Positions 49,398-58,354 of a stretch of 64,000 bases of DNA are shown here, one piece after another. Each line of letters starts with the position of its first letter. Position 1 is the stretch's first letter. The notes beneath the pieces are model-generated. The model was not told the DNA's origin. It searched no databases and saw nothing but the letters and a program-made list of their open reading frames with translations. The DNA is from Paenibacillus rubinfantis (lineage in GTDB: Bacteria; Bacillota; Bacilli; Paenibacillales; Paenibacillaceae): positions 62,001 through 126,000 of the forward strand of contig NZ_LN909062.1 of assembly GCF_001486505.1 (NCBI RefSeq). The letters are read 5' to 3'. Both the position numbers and the translations under genes were made by a program.

Positions 49398-50564
49398 TTA
49401 GGTTTTGGCGCTCCGGCGGCTGGCGGTTAGGACACAGCCGGCACGTACGATGTCGACCCAACGGTCCGCGGCGTGTTCCCACCGGTAATGACGGCGGATG
49501 ATTTCCCGGCCGGCGCTGCCAAAGACCCGGCGAAGCTCTTCATCCTGCAGCAGCAGAACGATTTGGTCCGCCAAGCTCGCTTCCTTCCCTCCGGCAAGCA
49601 GGCCATCCACAGCAAATTCGATGATGCGGGGATCACTGGCGTCCAGAATGGGCACCCCCATGGCCATCGCTTCAATACGGGTTAGCATCGAAGCCGCGTC
49701 ATTACCCGGCAGGAGAACCAAACAGTCGGCCAAAGCATATCCGTCCGATAGGGGAGCATTCGGGGTGGCCGGCAGGCGGACAATCCGTTTGGGATCCAAG
49801 GCGGCGGGCCCATCCGTCGCCCGGTGCTCCGGCGATTCACGTAACGAACCGGGGAGGTCGGCGGCCAGGAACAACAGCAGCGCCTCTGGCACCCGGCCCA
49901 AAACGTCGGAGAGCGCGGTGACGATTCCGCTCGTTTCTCCTGCCGTCGGGAGGCGGCCGGACAGCAGAACGATTTTACGGTCGGCCCATCCGAGATCCGC
50001 CAGTCGACGTCGTCGTTGCTGTTCTCCTTCCAGCGTCCAGCGCGGCACGCCATCCTCCAGGCTGGATCCCGGCGGATTCACCCAAACCGGGGTGAGCAGG
50101 GCAGGGAACCGCTCCAGCAATTCGGCTTTGGCTCGTTCGCTGGCGACGATCAGGCCATCCACGCTTTCCAGGACATGCGGTGTGCAGGCCTTGGGATGAC
50201 AGGAAGGGGAGAAGACCGGAGCGGAGGGCAGCGTCAACAGTACGCGGGATAACGGGAGCCGCCCCTTCAGCTGGCAAGCCAGCAGCGGTCGGCCATGAAC
50301 ATCCACCGTATCCGGCCGCCATTTGCGCAAATGCCGCAGCAGCGTCTCCAAGTAGAGTCGTCCTCCGGGCAGGCGGTAGAAGGGAACGCTGCCGATCCAT
50401 CCCTGCGACGGCATAGGTCCGTCCGCGATGCCGAAGATGCGAATCTGCAGACGCTCCGCCGCGTGGGGGATCATCCGCTCTAACACCTTCTCCGCTGGCC
50501 GATGTTTTCCTGAAGACGCCGCAAGGGCGCCGGGGGCGATGACCGCGACTTTTTCCCGATCCAT
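49398..50564 (-). CDS. GT4-like glycosyltransferase, possibly spore coat CotSA-like
   Basis: The 388-residue GT-B protein has VAVIAPGALAASSGKHRPAE at the start, LKGRLPLSRVLLTLPSAPV in the acceptor domain, KIVLLSGRLPTAGETSGIVTAL in the donor domain and ASMLTRIEAMAMGVPILDASDPRI, a GT4-like acidic region. A helical C-terminus closes the fold (RWEHAADRWVDIV). It resembles CotSA and its relatives, which sit in the spore coat; the YheC/D gene divergent from it supports a spore role. It is monocistronic. Confidence 0.82.
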   Translation of the reverse strand: MDREKVAVIAPGALAASSGKHRPAEKVLERMIPHAAERLQIRIFGIADGPMPSQGWIGSVPFYRLPGGRLYLETLLRHLRKWRPDTVDVHGRPLLACQLKGRLPLSRVLLTLPSAPVFSPSCHPKACTPHVLESVDGLIVASERAKAELLERFPALLTPVWVNPPGSSLEDGVPRWTLEGEQQRRRRLADLGWADRKIVLLSGRLPTAGETSGIVTALSDVLGRVPEALLLFLAADLPGSLRESPEHRATDGPAALDPKRIVRLPATPNAPLSDGYALADCLVLLPGNDAASMLTRIEAMAMGVPILDASDPRIIEFAVDGLLAGGKEASLADQIVLLLQDEELRRVFGSAGREIIRRHYRWEHAADRWVDIVRAGCVLTASRRSAKT

Positions 50565-50790
50565 GTGGAAGTCTCCCTCCTTACCGTTTCGCTTGTATTC
50601 GTTATCCTAAATATACGAAACCTTCCCGCTAAATGTGACTGCTTCTGAGAAGATAAGCCCAATTCATTCATAGGTGTGAAGCTCCCCGGTGATCGCCCGA
50701 AAACAGGCGGCTGTCGCAGCACAGTCGTCCACTCTTTTTACCCGGGACAACATACATTGGAGGAAGAAGCACGGGAAGGAGGAAACCCAC

Positions 50791-51915
50791 TTGAGTCAGG
50801 ACACTGTCGGAATCTTGCTGAACTCCAGCATGTACCGAGGGATCCCCACGCGCAGAACGGGCCAAGAGTGGATCGCAGGATATGAAGAAGCGGCCCAGGA
50901 ATACGGATTATCCCCCGTTTTCCTGCGTCTCGGCGGCATCAGTCCAGCGGGGGACCGCTGCATCGCGTATGTCTATAACGGCATCGAATACGTGGAGCAG
51001 CGGCTCCCCTTGCCGGCGGTCATCCATAACCGTGCGCTGTATCCCCAACTGGCGGCCCAGAAAAAACTCCAATCCCTGAACGACCGAGGGTTTACGATCT
51101 TTAACGCCAACAACCGTTACGGGAAAGACTATATCCACCGTCTCCTCTGGAACACTCCCCATCTGCGGGCGTACCTTCCCGCTGCGATGCCTCTGAACTC
51201 CGAGAGCTTGCGGAGGATGATGTCCCGCCATCCCGACCTTATCTTAAAGCCGATTCGCGGCTCCGTGGGCCACGGCGTGATGCGTTTGCGGTACACGCCG
51301 CCGTCCGGGTGGGAATTAACCTATGCTTCAGCCAGAGGTAAGCAACCATGGCATACGGTGCGACTGCAGCGGGGAGAACTGCCGCCGTGGACTCGGCGTA
51401 TGCTCCGGAGCACCCCTTATCTGGTGCAGGAGCGCATCCCGCTGGCGGAGTTCGAACAACGTCCCATCGATCTGCGGATTACCGTCCAGCGAGGAAGCGG
51501 AGGTCAGTGGGGGGTAACGGGGCGGTTTGCCAAAGTCGCCGCCGCGGGCAGCTTCGTCTGCAATATCGCCAAAGGCGGAGAAGCGCAACCTGCCGAGGAG
51601 CTGCTGGCCAAAGCGCTACCGGCGGAGATCGTCCCTTCGGCGCTGGCTCATGTCGAGAACCTGGCCCTGGAGATCTCTCGCCATCTCGGTAACCGGCTGC
51701 CGCATCTCGCTGACCTGGGGCTGGATATCGGTCTAACGGCCAGTGGGCGGCCTTACTTTATCGAATCCAACGGGCGAGACCAGCGTTACGGATTTCGGAA
51801 GGCCGGAATGTCCGAAGCTTGGAAGGATTCGTATCGCCAGCCGATGGCTTACGCCCGTTATTTGCATGAGCAGACGGCCTGGCGGCGTAATTCGCCGAAG
51901 CCGGCTGCTGAATAA
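50791..51915 (+). CDS. YheC/YheD-family ATP-grasp protein, endospore coat-associated
   Basis: The 374-residue protein begins with VGILLNSSMYRGIPT, then GYEEAAQEYGLSPVFLRL and VIHNRALYPQ, the N-terminal domain of YheC/YheD. The ATP-grasp half has PDLILKPIRGSVGHGVMRLR, YLVQERIPLAEFEQRPIDLRITVQ and the magnesium-binding end LGLDIGLTASGRPYFIESNGRDQR. Relatives are found in the spore coat and ligate an unknown amine and acid. The TTG at 50791 is preferred, with AAGGAGG 9 bases upstream. It is divergent from the CotSA-like gene. Confidence 0.88.
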   Translation: MSQDTVGILLNSSMYRGIPTRRTGQEWIAGYEEAAQEYGLSPVFLRLGGISPAGDRCIAYVYNGIEYVEQRLPLPAVIHNRALYPQLAAQKKLQSLNDRGFTIFNANNRYGKDYIHRLLWNTPHLRAYLPAAMPLNSESLRRMMSRHPDLILKPIRGSVGHGVMRLRYTPPSGWELTYASARGKQPWHTVRLQRGELPPWTRRMLRSTPYLVQERIPLAEFEQRPIDLRITVQRGSGGQWGVTGRFAKVAAAGSFVCNIAKGGEAQPAEELLAKALPAEIVPSALAHVENLALEISRHLGNRLPHLADLGLDIGLTASGRPYFIESNGRDQRYGFRKAGMSEAWKDSYRQPMAYARYLHEQTAWRRNSPKPAAE

Positions 51916-51936
51916 ACGGGCCGTGGGCAGCAAAAA

Positions 51937-52002
51937 AAAGGGCATGATCCCTTTAGCTTCGGTACGAGTAAAAATCGTACCCTGGAGGGAATCATGCTCT
52001 TT
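51937..52002. terminator. Bidirectional terminator between yheC-like and ecfT (ykoC)
   Basis: A long two-part hairpin: outer AAAGGGCATGAT...ATCATGCTCTTT with CCCT/AGGG, inner GGTACG...CGTACC. Convergent genes flank it. Confidence 0.75.
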
Positions 52003-52031
52003 CGTATGCTGATCTGGGAATGTGATCGCCG

Positions 52032-52835
52032 TTAATGATAACGGACATCCGCGATGCCAAACAGCGGGTATATAAACGCCAGCGTATAAGCTGCTGCTGC
52101 AACCAATCCTAAGATCAGCATCACCAAACCATCATACCGTGAAAAGGTGGTGCGGTAATAATAAGTACGCGAGCGGTTGCCGTCAAAGGCCTTGGCCTCC
52201 ATGGCGACGGCGACGCGATGCGCTCGGCGGATGCTCTGGGACAGCATCGGTACGGCGTACAGCTTGGCTTGGGCGACGAGCCCGGGCAGCCCGCGCGGAC
52301 GGCGGACACCGCGAATCAGCAGCGCATTGCGGCGGACAAGCAGCTCCTCCCAGACCATCGGGAGCAGCCGAACCGAAGCCATAAAGCTGTAAGCATATTT
52401 TGGCGGCAGCTTCGCCTGCTGCATCAGCGCGTAAAACAAGGCGACCGAAGGCGTAGTTAACACGAACAATAACCCTTCTGCGGCAAACGCCACGGCCTTA
52501 AACCCGATATGAATCCCCCGGAAGAAGCTCTCCTCGGAAATGCGGAACAATCCCCAGGACCACCAAATCTCCTCGCCTTTACCAAACAGAATCATCGTCG
52601 CTGCCGAAGAAGCGAAAATCAGCGCGAAAGGGACGACCAGCAGGGCGATTTTCCACGGCTCGTAACCGCTCATCAGGAAGAGCAGCACCGTAAACAAAAC
52701 CGCTTGATAAAAAATAAAGTCCAGCCGATGCGTAAATAACGTCAGCAAAAACAGCAGGATCATCAACCCCAGCTTGGCGGCCGGGTTCGCCCGGTGCAGC
52801 CAGGTCTGCCGTTTTGGCGTTAAGAACTTCCTCAT
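52032..52835 (-). CDS. ykoC: ECF transporter transmembrane subunit EcfT (YkoC-like)
   Basis: The 267-residue membrane protein has about five to six hydrophobic spans (LGLMILLFLLTLFTHRL, VLFTVLLFLMSGY, IALLVVPFALIFASSAAT, GLVMLILGLVAAAAYTLAF). A cytoplasmic coupling region contains the paired Ala-Arg-Gly-type motifs (ALLIRGVRRPRG, VAMEAKAFDG), which join the ATPases. It is the third gene of a TPP-riboswitch operon, so it should belong to thiamine or HMP uptake. The ATG overlaps the ATPase stop by 4 bases. Confidence 0.9.
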   Translation of the reverse strand: MRKFLTPKRQTWLHRANPAAKLGLMILLFLLTLFTHRLDFIFYQAVLFTVLLFLMSGYEPWKIALLVVPFALIFASSAATMILFGKGEEIWWSWGLFRISEESFFRGIHIGFKAVAFAAEGLLFVLTTPSVALFYALMQQAKLPPKYAYSFMASVRLLPMVWEELLVRRNALLIRGVRRPRGLPGLVAQAKLYAVPMLSQSIRRAHRVAVAMEAKAFDGNRSRTYYYRTTFSRYDGLVMLILGLVAAAAYTLAFIYPLFGIADVRYH

Positions 52836-54460
52836 TTCGTCATCACCGCCTCTGCGCCAGGTTGTCCCTGCCGTTCCTTCTCCGCGGAGAACGCGGCTTC
52901 CGACTCAGACGGCAGGGGAGATCCGGACGGAGAACCCTTATTCGTATCCGTCTTGAAGTTCCCTGTCCGCCGGGTCAGCCGCTGGGACGTCAGCCGCCCG
53001 TCCCGTACCTCCCAGTGCTGGGTAGCGATTTGCTCGGCGATCCGTTCCTCGTGCGTCACCATGAGGATGGCCGTCCCCATCCGGCGCAACGACTCGCATA
53101 ACTGCAGGATGGCGAACGTGTTCGCCGCATCCTGGCCGAAGGTCGGCTCGTCAAGCAGCAGCAGCCGTTGCTCGCGCACCACCGCCGAGGCCACGCTGAG
53201 GCGGCGTTTCTGTCCCAGCGACAGCTGGTAGGGATGGCGCGATTCCAAGCCGGTTAGGCCAAATCGCCGCAGAACCTCCGCTACCCGTTCGTCAATCCCA
53301 TCGGCCTCCCATCCGTCTTCTCGCAGCGAAAAGGCCACTTCCTCCGCCACCCGATCGGCGACGAATTGAAACTCGGGATTTTGGAACACAAAGCCGATTT
53401 CGCGGGCGGTTCGCTCCAACTGCCGCCGGCGGGCGCGGCGGCGCAGCTTCCCGGTTTCCATCCGAGCTCCCTGCAACACGTACGTGCCCTCCGCCGGGAG
53501 CAGGTTGATCAGGCTGAGCAGCAGCGAGCTTTTTCCCGCGCCGTTGGGCCCCGTGATCGCGATCCAATCGCCGGGATACACGGCGGCCTGCCCTACTTGA
53601 ATCACGGGGCGTCCTTGCCGGCGTCCGCAATACGACGTCAGCTGCACCATCGCCGGCTCGCCCAAACGTCTTCCGTCCTCTACCGGCTCCAGCAATCGGC
53701 GACCTGCTTCTGTGGCAAAGTATTGATCCCAGACCCCAGGATACCAAATGCCGAACTCCACCAGCTCGGACCGGTACGTATCAAACACCCGCTCCGGCGC
53801 CCCTTCGCCTAGCACCCGTCCGTCCGGTCCAAATAACACGACGCGGTCAACCAGGCCAAGCGCCGTCAGTTCCTCGATCCGGTGCTCGACGATGATCAAG
53901 GTGCGATCCTCGGCCACGTTGGCGATCGCTTGCCAGATTTGCTCGCGGCCCTGCGGGTCCAGCAAAGCCGAAGGCTCATCCAGCAGCAGCACCTCCGGAT
54001 CGCCAAGCAGCACCGACGCGAGCGCCAACCGCTGCTTCATCCCTTGGGACAGCGAATCGATCGGCACATGGAGCTCGGGCAGGTCCAAGCCCACCTTGAC
54101 CAAAGCGGCTTCCATCCGCGCGGCCATGTCCGGCTGCTGCACTCCCAGGTTCTCCAGGGCAAACGCCAGCTCCTCGTCCACGTAAGGCATGCAAAACTGC
54201 GTATCCGGGTCCTGAAACAGGAATCTCCACGACGAAGGGAGCTGCTGCGCGGACATCCGCATCGGGATCTCTACCAATTCCGGGATGATCCCCGACAACA
54301 CCTGGAGCAGCGTCGATTTGCCGCATCCGCTGGGCCCCAGCAGCAGGACGTGTTCGCCGCGCTGCACGGAGAAATCCAAATCCTTAAAGACGAATTCAGA
54401 TTCCCCGGGGAATTTCAACCGCAGCTCCCGGACTTCCGCAACCGTTTCTGCCTTCCGCAT
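52832..54460 (-). CDS. ykoD: ECF transporter double ATP-binding protein (YkoD-like)
   Basis: The 542-residue protein fuses two ABC ATPase domains. The first has Walker A LLLGPSGCGKSTLLQVL, signature LSQGMKQRLALASVLLGDPEVLLLDEPSALLDP. The second has Walker A ITGPNGAGKSSLLLSL, signature LSLGQKRRLSVASAVVREQRLLLLDEPTFGQD. Both sites look catalytic. A non-conserved C-terminal tail of about 45 residues follows (GNFKTDTNKGSPSGS). It powers the thiamine/HMP transporter; its ATG shares a base with the S-component stop. Confidence 0.93.
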   Translation of the reverse strand: MRKAETVAEVRELRLKFPGESEFVFKDLDFSVQRGEHVLLLGPSGCGKSTLLQVLSGIIPELVEIPMRMSAQQLPSSWRFLFQDPDTQFCMPYVDEELAFALENLGVQQPDMAARMEAALVKVGLDLPELHVPIDSLSQGMKQRLALASVLLGDPEVLLLDEPSALLDPQGREQIWQAIANVAEDRTLIIVEHRIEELTALGLVDRVVLFGPDGRVLGEGAPERVFDTYRSELVEFGIWYPGVWDQYFATEAGRRLLEPVEDGRRLGEPAMVQLTSYCGRRQGRPVIQVGQAAVYPGDWIAITGPNGAGKSSLLLSLINLLPAEGTYVLQGARMETGKLRRRARRRQLERTAREIGFVFQNPEFQFVADRVAEEVAFSLREDGWEADGIDERVAEVLRRFGLTGLESRHPYQLSLGQKRRLSVASAVVREQRLLLLDEPTFGQDAANTFAILQLCESLRRMGTAILMVTHEERIAEQIATQHWEVRDGRLTSQRLTRRTGNFKTDTNKGSPSGSPLPSESEAAFSAEKERQGQPGAEAVMTK

Positions 54461-55071
54461 CAGTCGTTTAACGCCGCGTAGTCCTTCGGATCAACCGGAC
54501 GCAGCAGCGTGGTGACTCCCGTCGCTTCCACGGCCTTCACCACGGCATAAGCGAAGTAACCGCAGATCAACGCCGAGCTCACCGCTCGCATGGCATATTT
54601 GGCGGTCAGAAGCCACGGCTCGTAATCCTGCACATAGCCGTAGAAGAAATCGGGAATCACCGAACCAACAGCGGCCCCAATCCCGGCCAGCGCAGCAACG
54701 GAGCCGGAGAATTTCCGGTACCGGAACGCGGCGAATACCAGTTCTGCCCCTAAACCTTGCAGGATGCTGTAAAGGACCAGTTGAACCCCCCATTCGCTGC
54801 CGAACAGAATTTCCACGTGGGCCGCCGCGACCTCGGCGATCAACGCAACTCCCGGTTTGCGAATCAGCAGGAACACCAGCGTTGCGGCCAGAAACCACAT
54901 CCCGTACACCAGTTCATCCGCCTGAAAGAACAGCGGGGAGAACAGATTGTACACCGAGCTCCAGAAATGATACACCACGCCCAGCACCAGCGAGACCAGC
55001 ACCGTCACCAGCAGATCGCTTAGCTTCAAGCCGCGGCCCTTTCTTTTTTGAACAACCTCCGACATCTTCAT
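54460..55071 (-). CDS. ykoE: Thiamine/HMP ECF transporter substrate-binding component (YkoE-like)
   Basis: The 203-residue membrane protein has about five to six spans and the YkoE signature: LLVTVLVSLVLGVVYHFWSSVYN, YGMWFLAATLVFLLIRKPG, ALIAEVAAAHVEILFGSEWG and LYSILQGLGAELVFAAFRYRKF. The S component captures thiamine or its pyrimidine moiety and passes it to the EcfT/EcfA unit. It is the first gene after a TPP riboswitch, which fixes the pathway. GAGGAG precedes the ATG. No ykoF gene is present. Confidence 0.93.
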   Translation of the reverse strand: MKMSEVVQKRKGRGLKLSDLLVTVLVSLVLGVVYHFWSSVYNLFSPLFFQADELVYGMWFLAATLVFLLIRKPGVALIAEVAAAHVEILFGSEWGVQLVLYSILQGLGAELVFAAFRYRKFSGSVAALAGIGAAVGSVIPDFFYGYVQDYEPWLLTAKYAMRAVSSALICGYFAYAVVKAVEATGVTTLLRPVDPKDYAALND

Positions 55072-55105
55072 CTCTCCTCCTGAAAAATGTTATTCATCGC
55101 ATCGC

Positions 55106-55135
55106 AAAAAAAACCGTCTGAATAGGCTCAGACGG
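55106..55135 (-). terminator. Riboswitch-controlled terminator ahead of ykoE
   Basis: On the minus strand CCGTCTGA GCCTAT TCAGACGG is followed by eight T, 50 bases after the TPP aptamer and before the ykoE ribosome site. When TPP is bound this hairpin should form and stop transcription. Confidence 0.85.
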
Positions 55136-55187
55136 CGGTCAGGTCACGAGGGCACGCAAAAATGCGCAAAACATCCCGGACGATCGA

Positions 55188-55276
55188 TTCTCTACGCTGG
55201 CATTATCCAGATCAGATTAACGGTCCGCGGCGCATTATGCCGCTATCTCAGCCTGATTCGCTCAAGCCCCCGTATC
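55188..55276 (-). ncRNA. TPP (thiamine pyrophosphate) riboswitch aptamer
   Basis: On the minus strand the THI-box landmarks occur in order: ACGGGGGC, GGCTGAGATAGCGG (conserved CTGAGA), then TTAATCTGATCTGGATAATG and CCAGCGTAGAGA closing P1. It senses thiamine pyrophosphate in the nascent leader of the ykoEDC transcript and switches the downstream terminator. The ends are approximate. Confidence 0.95.
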
Positions 55277-55293
55277 CCTATGCGATTGTTATA

Positions 55294-55322
55294 AACATAC
55301 ACCAACCCAGCCTAGGCATCAA
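55294..55322 (-). promoter_or_regulatory. Promoter of the TPP-controlled ykoEDC operon
   Basis: On the minus strand TTGATG (55317-55322), a 17-base spacer and TATGTT (55294-55299) lie just upstream of the aptamer. Confidence 0.65.
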
Positions 55323-55463
55323 GCCTTAATTTGTACAAATTTGTAAACCGGGGTTACAAGCCACCGTATTGATTTCGCCCCTATTCTGTGTCAAGATAAG
55401 CGGAAGTGGCAACGAATTCATCAAACCAACACAGCACTAACGGACAGACTAGGAGGATGCTAT

Positions 55464-56261
55464 TTGGCCGCGGCATGGATGAAATGGATGACGGAGCTCT
55501 CCTCGCGGAAATGGCTATCCCGGATGATGGGCAAGTTCTCCCATTCGGGGGTGAGCCGGGCGATGATCCCTTTTTTCGCCAAATCCTACGGGATTCCGCT
55601 GCATGAAGCAGAGAAGGAACTTCGGGAATACCGCACGCTGAACGAGTTCTTTACCCGCAAATTAAAGCCGGGCATGCGCCCGCTGCACGCGGAGCCGGGA
55701 GCGCTGATCAGCCCGGTGGACGCGTTGATCACGTTTATGGGCGAGGTCCAGTCCGGCACGATCCTGAACGTCAAAGGACAGGATTACTCGCTTGAAGAGC
55801 TGCTGTCGCGCTCCCCACGCGTGGAAACGTACAAACAGGGTTACGCTTTTGTTCTTTATCTCAGTCCTACCGATTATCACCGGATTCATGCGCCCGTCAC
55901 CGGCAAGAGGCTGGAAAGCGAGCATGTGAAAGGCCGGGTCTACCCGGTTAACGATTTTGGCATGCGTCATATGAAGAAGGTGTTGTGCCGAAACGAACGC
56001 CTCATCACTTATATCTCCCACGCCTATGGGGAGATCGCGCTCGTCAAGGTGGGCGCGATGAACGTCAGCAGCATCCAATACACCGATCCCTCGGCGAAAA
56101 GCTGGGAGCAAGGCGACGATCTAGCCTACTTTGAATTCGGATCAACCGTCGTCCTGCTCACACAGAACGGGACGTTCACCCCGTTGCCCGAGCTCGAGCC
56201 CGGACGCAAAGTACGGATGGGCGAAGCGCTGGGACGCTTTAACTCCACGAATCATCGCTAA
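55464..56261 (+). CDS. psd: Phosphatidylserine decarboxylase proenzyme
   Basis: The 265-residue enzyme makes phosphatidylethanolamine. Signatures are FARS-like YGIPLHEAEKELREYRTLNEFFTRKLKPG, ISPVDALITFMGEV, YLSPTDYHRIHAPVTG (catalytic His) and the self-cleavage site EFGSTVVLL near residue 229, where Ser becomes the pyruvoyl group. The start is TTG, 7 bases after AGGAGG. It is membrane-associated and monocistronic. A hairpin without T run (CGCCGGCTTCGGCCGG) follows the stop. Confidence 0.95.
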   Translation: MAAAWMKWMTELSSRKWLSRMMGKFSHSGVSRAMIPFFAKSYGIPLHEAEKELREYRTLNEFFTRKLKPGMRPLHAEPGALISPVDALITFMGEVQSGTILNVKGQDYSLEELLSRSPRVETYKQGYAFVLYLSPTDYHRIHAPVTGKRLESEHVKGRVYPVNDFGMRHMKKVLCRNERLITYISHAYGEIALVKVGAMNVSSIQYTDPSAKSWEQGDDLAYFEFGSTVVLLTQNGTFTPLPELEPGRKVRMGEALGRFNSTNHR

Positions 56262-56311
56262 ATCCAGAGATGACATCCGCCGGCTTCGGCCGGCTCTTCC
56301 CCGTTAGAAAG

Positions 56312-57226
56312 TTATTGAACCGTAACGCTGCCGATGGAAGTCCCCAGCGCGATCAGCGGCCCTCCGCCGCCCCGCTCGCTTCGTCCTTTCGCTGCCCCGT
56401 TAATTTCACCCAACTCGCTTGACGTTTCCAAATCGCAGGCTAACGATGGATCCAGCGTCGCTGTGACGCTGCCGACATCGGTTTTGGCCTGAAGCTCACT
56501 GCCCGAGTCCATGGCGAGAATGTTCAGATCAATACTGCCGGTGGCCGTACGGATCGATGAATTGCCTAACAGCCGGGCGTCCTCTACCCGAATTGACCCG
56601 ACATCTCCTTGAAGCCGGTAGGTTCCCGTCAGCCCGCTTGCCGCGATCTCCCCCACATTGTTTGTGACTTCGAACTCCTGAATTCCGGCAGGGACCTCAA
56701 CGACATAATCGATGCGAAATTCGGTAAAATGCAGCTCCTTCTGCGCCCAATCCCACAAATTTTGGTCCGGCGCGCCTTTGGCGTGCACGCGTACCTGAGC
56801 CGAATTGCCCCGAGGGGTAACGGTCACCTCGCTTTGCTCGAACAATTTATCCAGCTTCTCCTTACGTGCAGGCAGATCGGCCGCCTGGATCGTCGCTTTC
56901 ACCACGATCTGATCGGACGTGCCTTTCTTGAGCTCGAGACGCCCTACGGCATTCTCCAACTGCAACTTGCCGGCCGTGCCGATCTCTCCGCTTGCCGACA
57001 GCTCATGCGAGCGTCCCGTGAACGTCAGATCGTTTTTCCACTCACCGGCGGCCAAGGCCACCGATTGCTGGACCGACGCCGCCGTCTGGCTGATCGATTG
57101 GCTTACTGAGTCAACGGTGCTTCCCAAGGTCTGCTGCAGCTGATTTTCCGCCGGACCGCAGCCCGTAGCCAGGGTCAACAGAACCGCCGATGCGGCCAGC
57201 CATGCCATTTTGGATGTATGTTTCAT
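56312..57226 (-). CDS. Lipoprotein with DUF4097-like beta-helix domain
   Basis: The 304-residue protein has a lipoprotein signal (SAVLLTLATGCGPAEN). After a helical stretch of about 45 residues come short repeats of the LExxVGxIxL kind (AVGRLELKKGTS, NVGEIAASGLTG, DVGSIRVEDARL, TGSIDLNILAMD, DVGSVTATLDPS, ELGEINGAAKG), which fit the DUF4097 beta-helix adhesin-like fold. It should sit on the outer face of the membrane. Its function is unknown; relatives occur in cell-envelope stress loci. Confidence 0.78.
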   Translation of the reverse strand: MKHTSKMAWLAASAVLLTLATGCGPAENQLQQTLGSTVDSVSQSISQTAASVQQSVALAAGEWKNDLTFTGRSHELSASGEIGTAGKLQLENAVGRLELKKGTSDQIVVKATIQAADLPARKEKLDKLFEQSEVTVTPRGNSAQVRVHAKGAPDQNLWDWAQKELHFTEFRIDYVVEVPAGIQEFEVTNNVGEIAASGLTGTYRLQGDVGSIRVEDARLLGNSSIRTATGSIDLNILAMDSGSELQAKTDVGSVTATLDPSLACDLETSSELGEINGAAKGRSERGGGGPLIALGTSIGSVTVQ

Positions 57227-57355
57227 ATGAATTTTCGTCCTCCTTATATTTCCACCTATTCTGAATTATACCGGGGTTCCCCGGAACGACCACAGGCGCG
57301 GGACCGGTTCGCTTCCTAGACTTTGGTCAAGGAAACGCTTGCTCAGGAGGCATGC

Positions 57356-57386
57356 CAAAAACCGCCGGAGCTGATCACTCGGCGGT
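57356..57386 (-). terminator. Terminator of the AraC-family gene
   Basis: On the minus strand CCGCCG...CGGCGG closes a 12-base loop and runs into TTTTTGG, about 57 bases after the stop. Confidence 0.7.
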
Positions 57387-57442
57387 TGAGATCAAATGGG
57401 CTTGAATGCTAGACAGAGATAGGCTTCGTCGAGCGAGCCTGC

Positions 57443-58228
57443 CTAGCGGATTTCCGACGGGCTTTTCCCCGTATATTGTTTGAACTGGCGACTGAAGAAG
57501 AAGATGTCCCGGTACCCCAGCGCATCGGCGACCTCGGTGACATTCATGCCGGCATGCAGCAGCAGATGCTGTGCCCGATCAATCCTCGACTTGATGATGT
57601 AAGATTGGACCGACATCCCGATAATCTCCTTAAACTTGATGGAGAAATACCGCGGGGACAACCCTGCCCGGGCGGCCAAATCCTGCACCTTGTGGGGCAG
57701 ACCCGGATGCTGCAGCACATAGTTAGCCACCTCGTGGATCACTTCATGCAGCTGATTGCTGACCTTCTTCTCTACCGGCACCTGGCGTTCCTCGCGGAGC
57801 AGATGGATCAACAGCTGCTTGAGGATCAGCTGAGCCTCTTCCTCGGCGGCATACGCCTTCATCAAAAATAAGCGGACGTAACGAGACAACATATACTCGA
57901 AATCCAACGTATCCTCCAGCACACGGTAAGAGCCCGGCACTTCCATAACCGGCTCATGGACATCGAAATGAATGTACGTCAGCACCAGGGGGCGCTGCGG
58001 ATTGTGCGTGGCACTGGTGTGGTCCCCTTTGCGGAAGAGAAAGCAGCTGCCTTTGCTGACCGGAATGGGCTGGTCGTTCAGGACAACCGTACCTTCACCG
58101 CTCCACACATAGAATAGATCGTAGTTCTGCAGCGGCTTCTCCCGCTTGTGCCATTTCCAACCGGGTTCGCACACGATTTTGGCGAACGCCGGCTTCAATT
58201 CAAATGAAGATGGTGAAACGTGAAGCAT
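57443..58228 (-). CDS. AraC-family transcriptional regulator with cupin sensor
   Basis: The 261-residue protein has an N-terminal cupin ligand-binding domain (CEPGWKWHKREKPLQNYDLFYVWSGEGTVVL, RKGDHTSATHNPQRPL) and a C-terminal two-helix-turn-helix domain (LAARAGLSPRYFSIKFKEIIGMSVQSYI, ITEVADALGYRDIFFFSRQFKQYTGKSPSEIR-like). It probably regulates sugar or amino-sugar use, but no target adjoins it. The ATG at 58228 follows GGGAGG by about 7 bases and is preferred over a codon 23 residues earlier. Confidence 0.9.
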   Translation of the reverse strand: MLHVSPSSFELKPAFAKIVCEPGWKWHKREKPLQNYDLFYVWSGEGTVVLNDQPIPVSKGSCFLFRKGDHTSATHNPQRPLVLTYIHFDVHEPVMEVPGSYRVLEDTLDFEYMLSRYVRLFLMKAYAAEEEAQLILKQLLIHLLREERQVPVEKKVSNQLHEVIHEVANYVLQHPGLPHKVQDLAARAGLSPRYFSIKFKEIIGMSVQSYIIKSRIDRAQHLLLHAGMNVTEVADALGYRDIFFFSRQFKQYTGKSPSEIR

Positions 58229-58354
58229 GTCCTTCCCTCCCAAAAAAGATCCTAAAGGCGAATACTTCTGCCTGACCGTACCGTTGGGCATTGTCATTAT
58301 GAAAAAATGAATGACAAGCTCTTTCTCCCTATTATACCTGTTAAATCCACGGGT

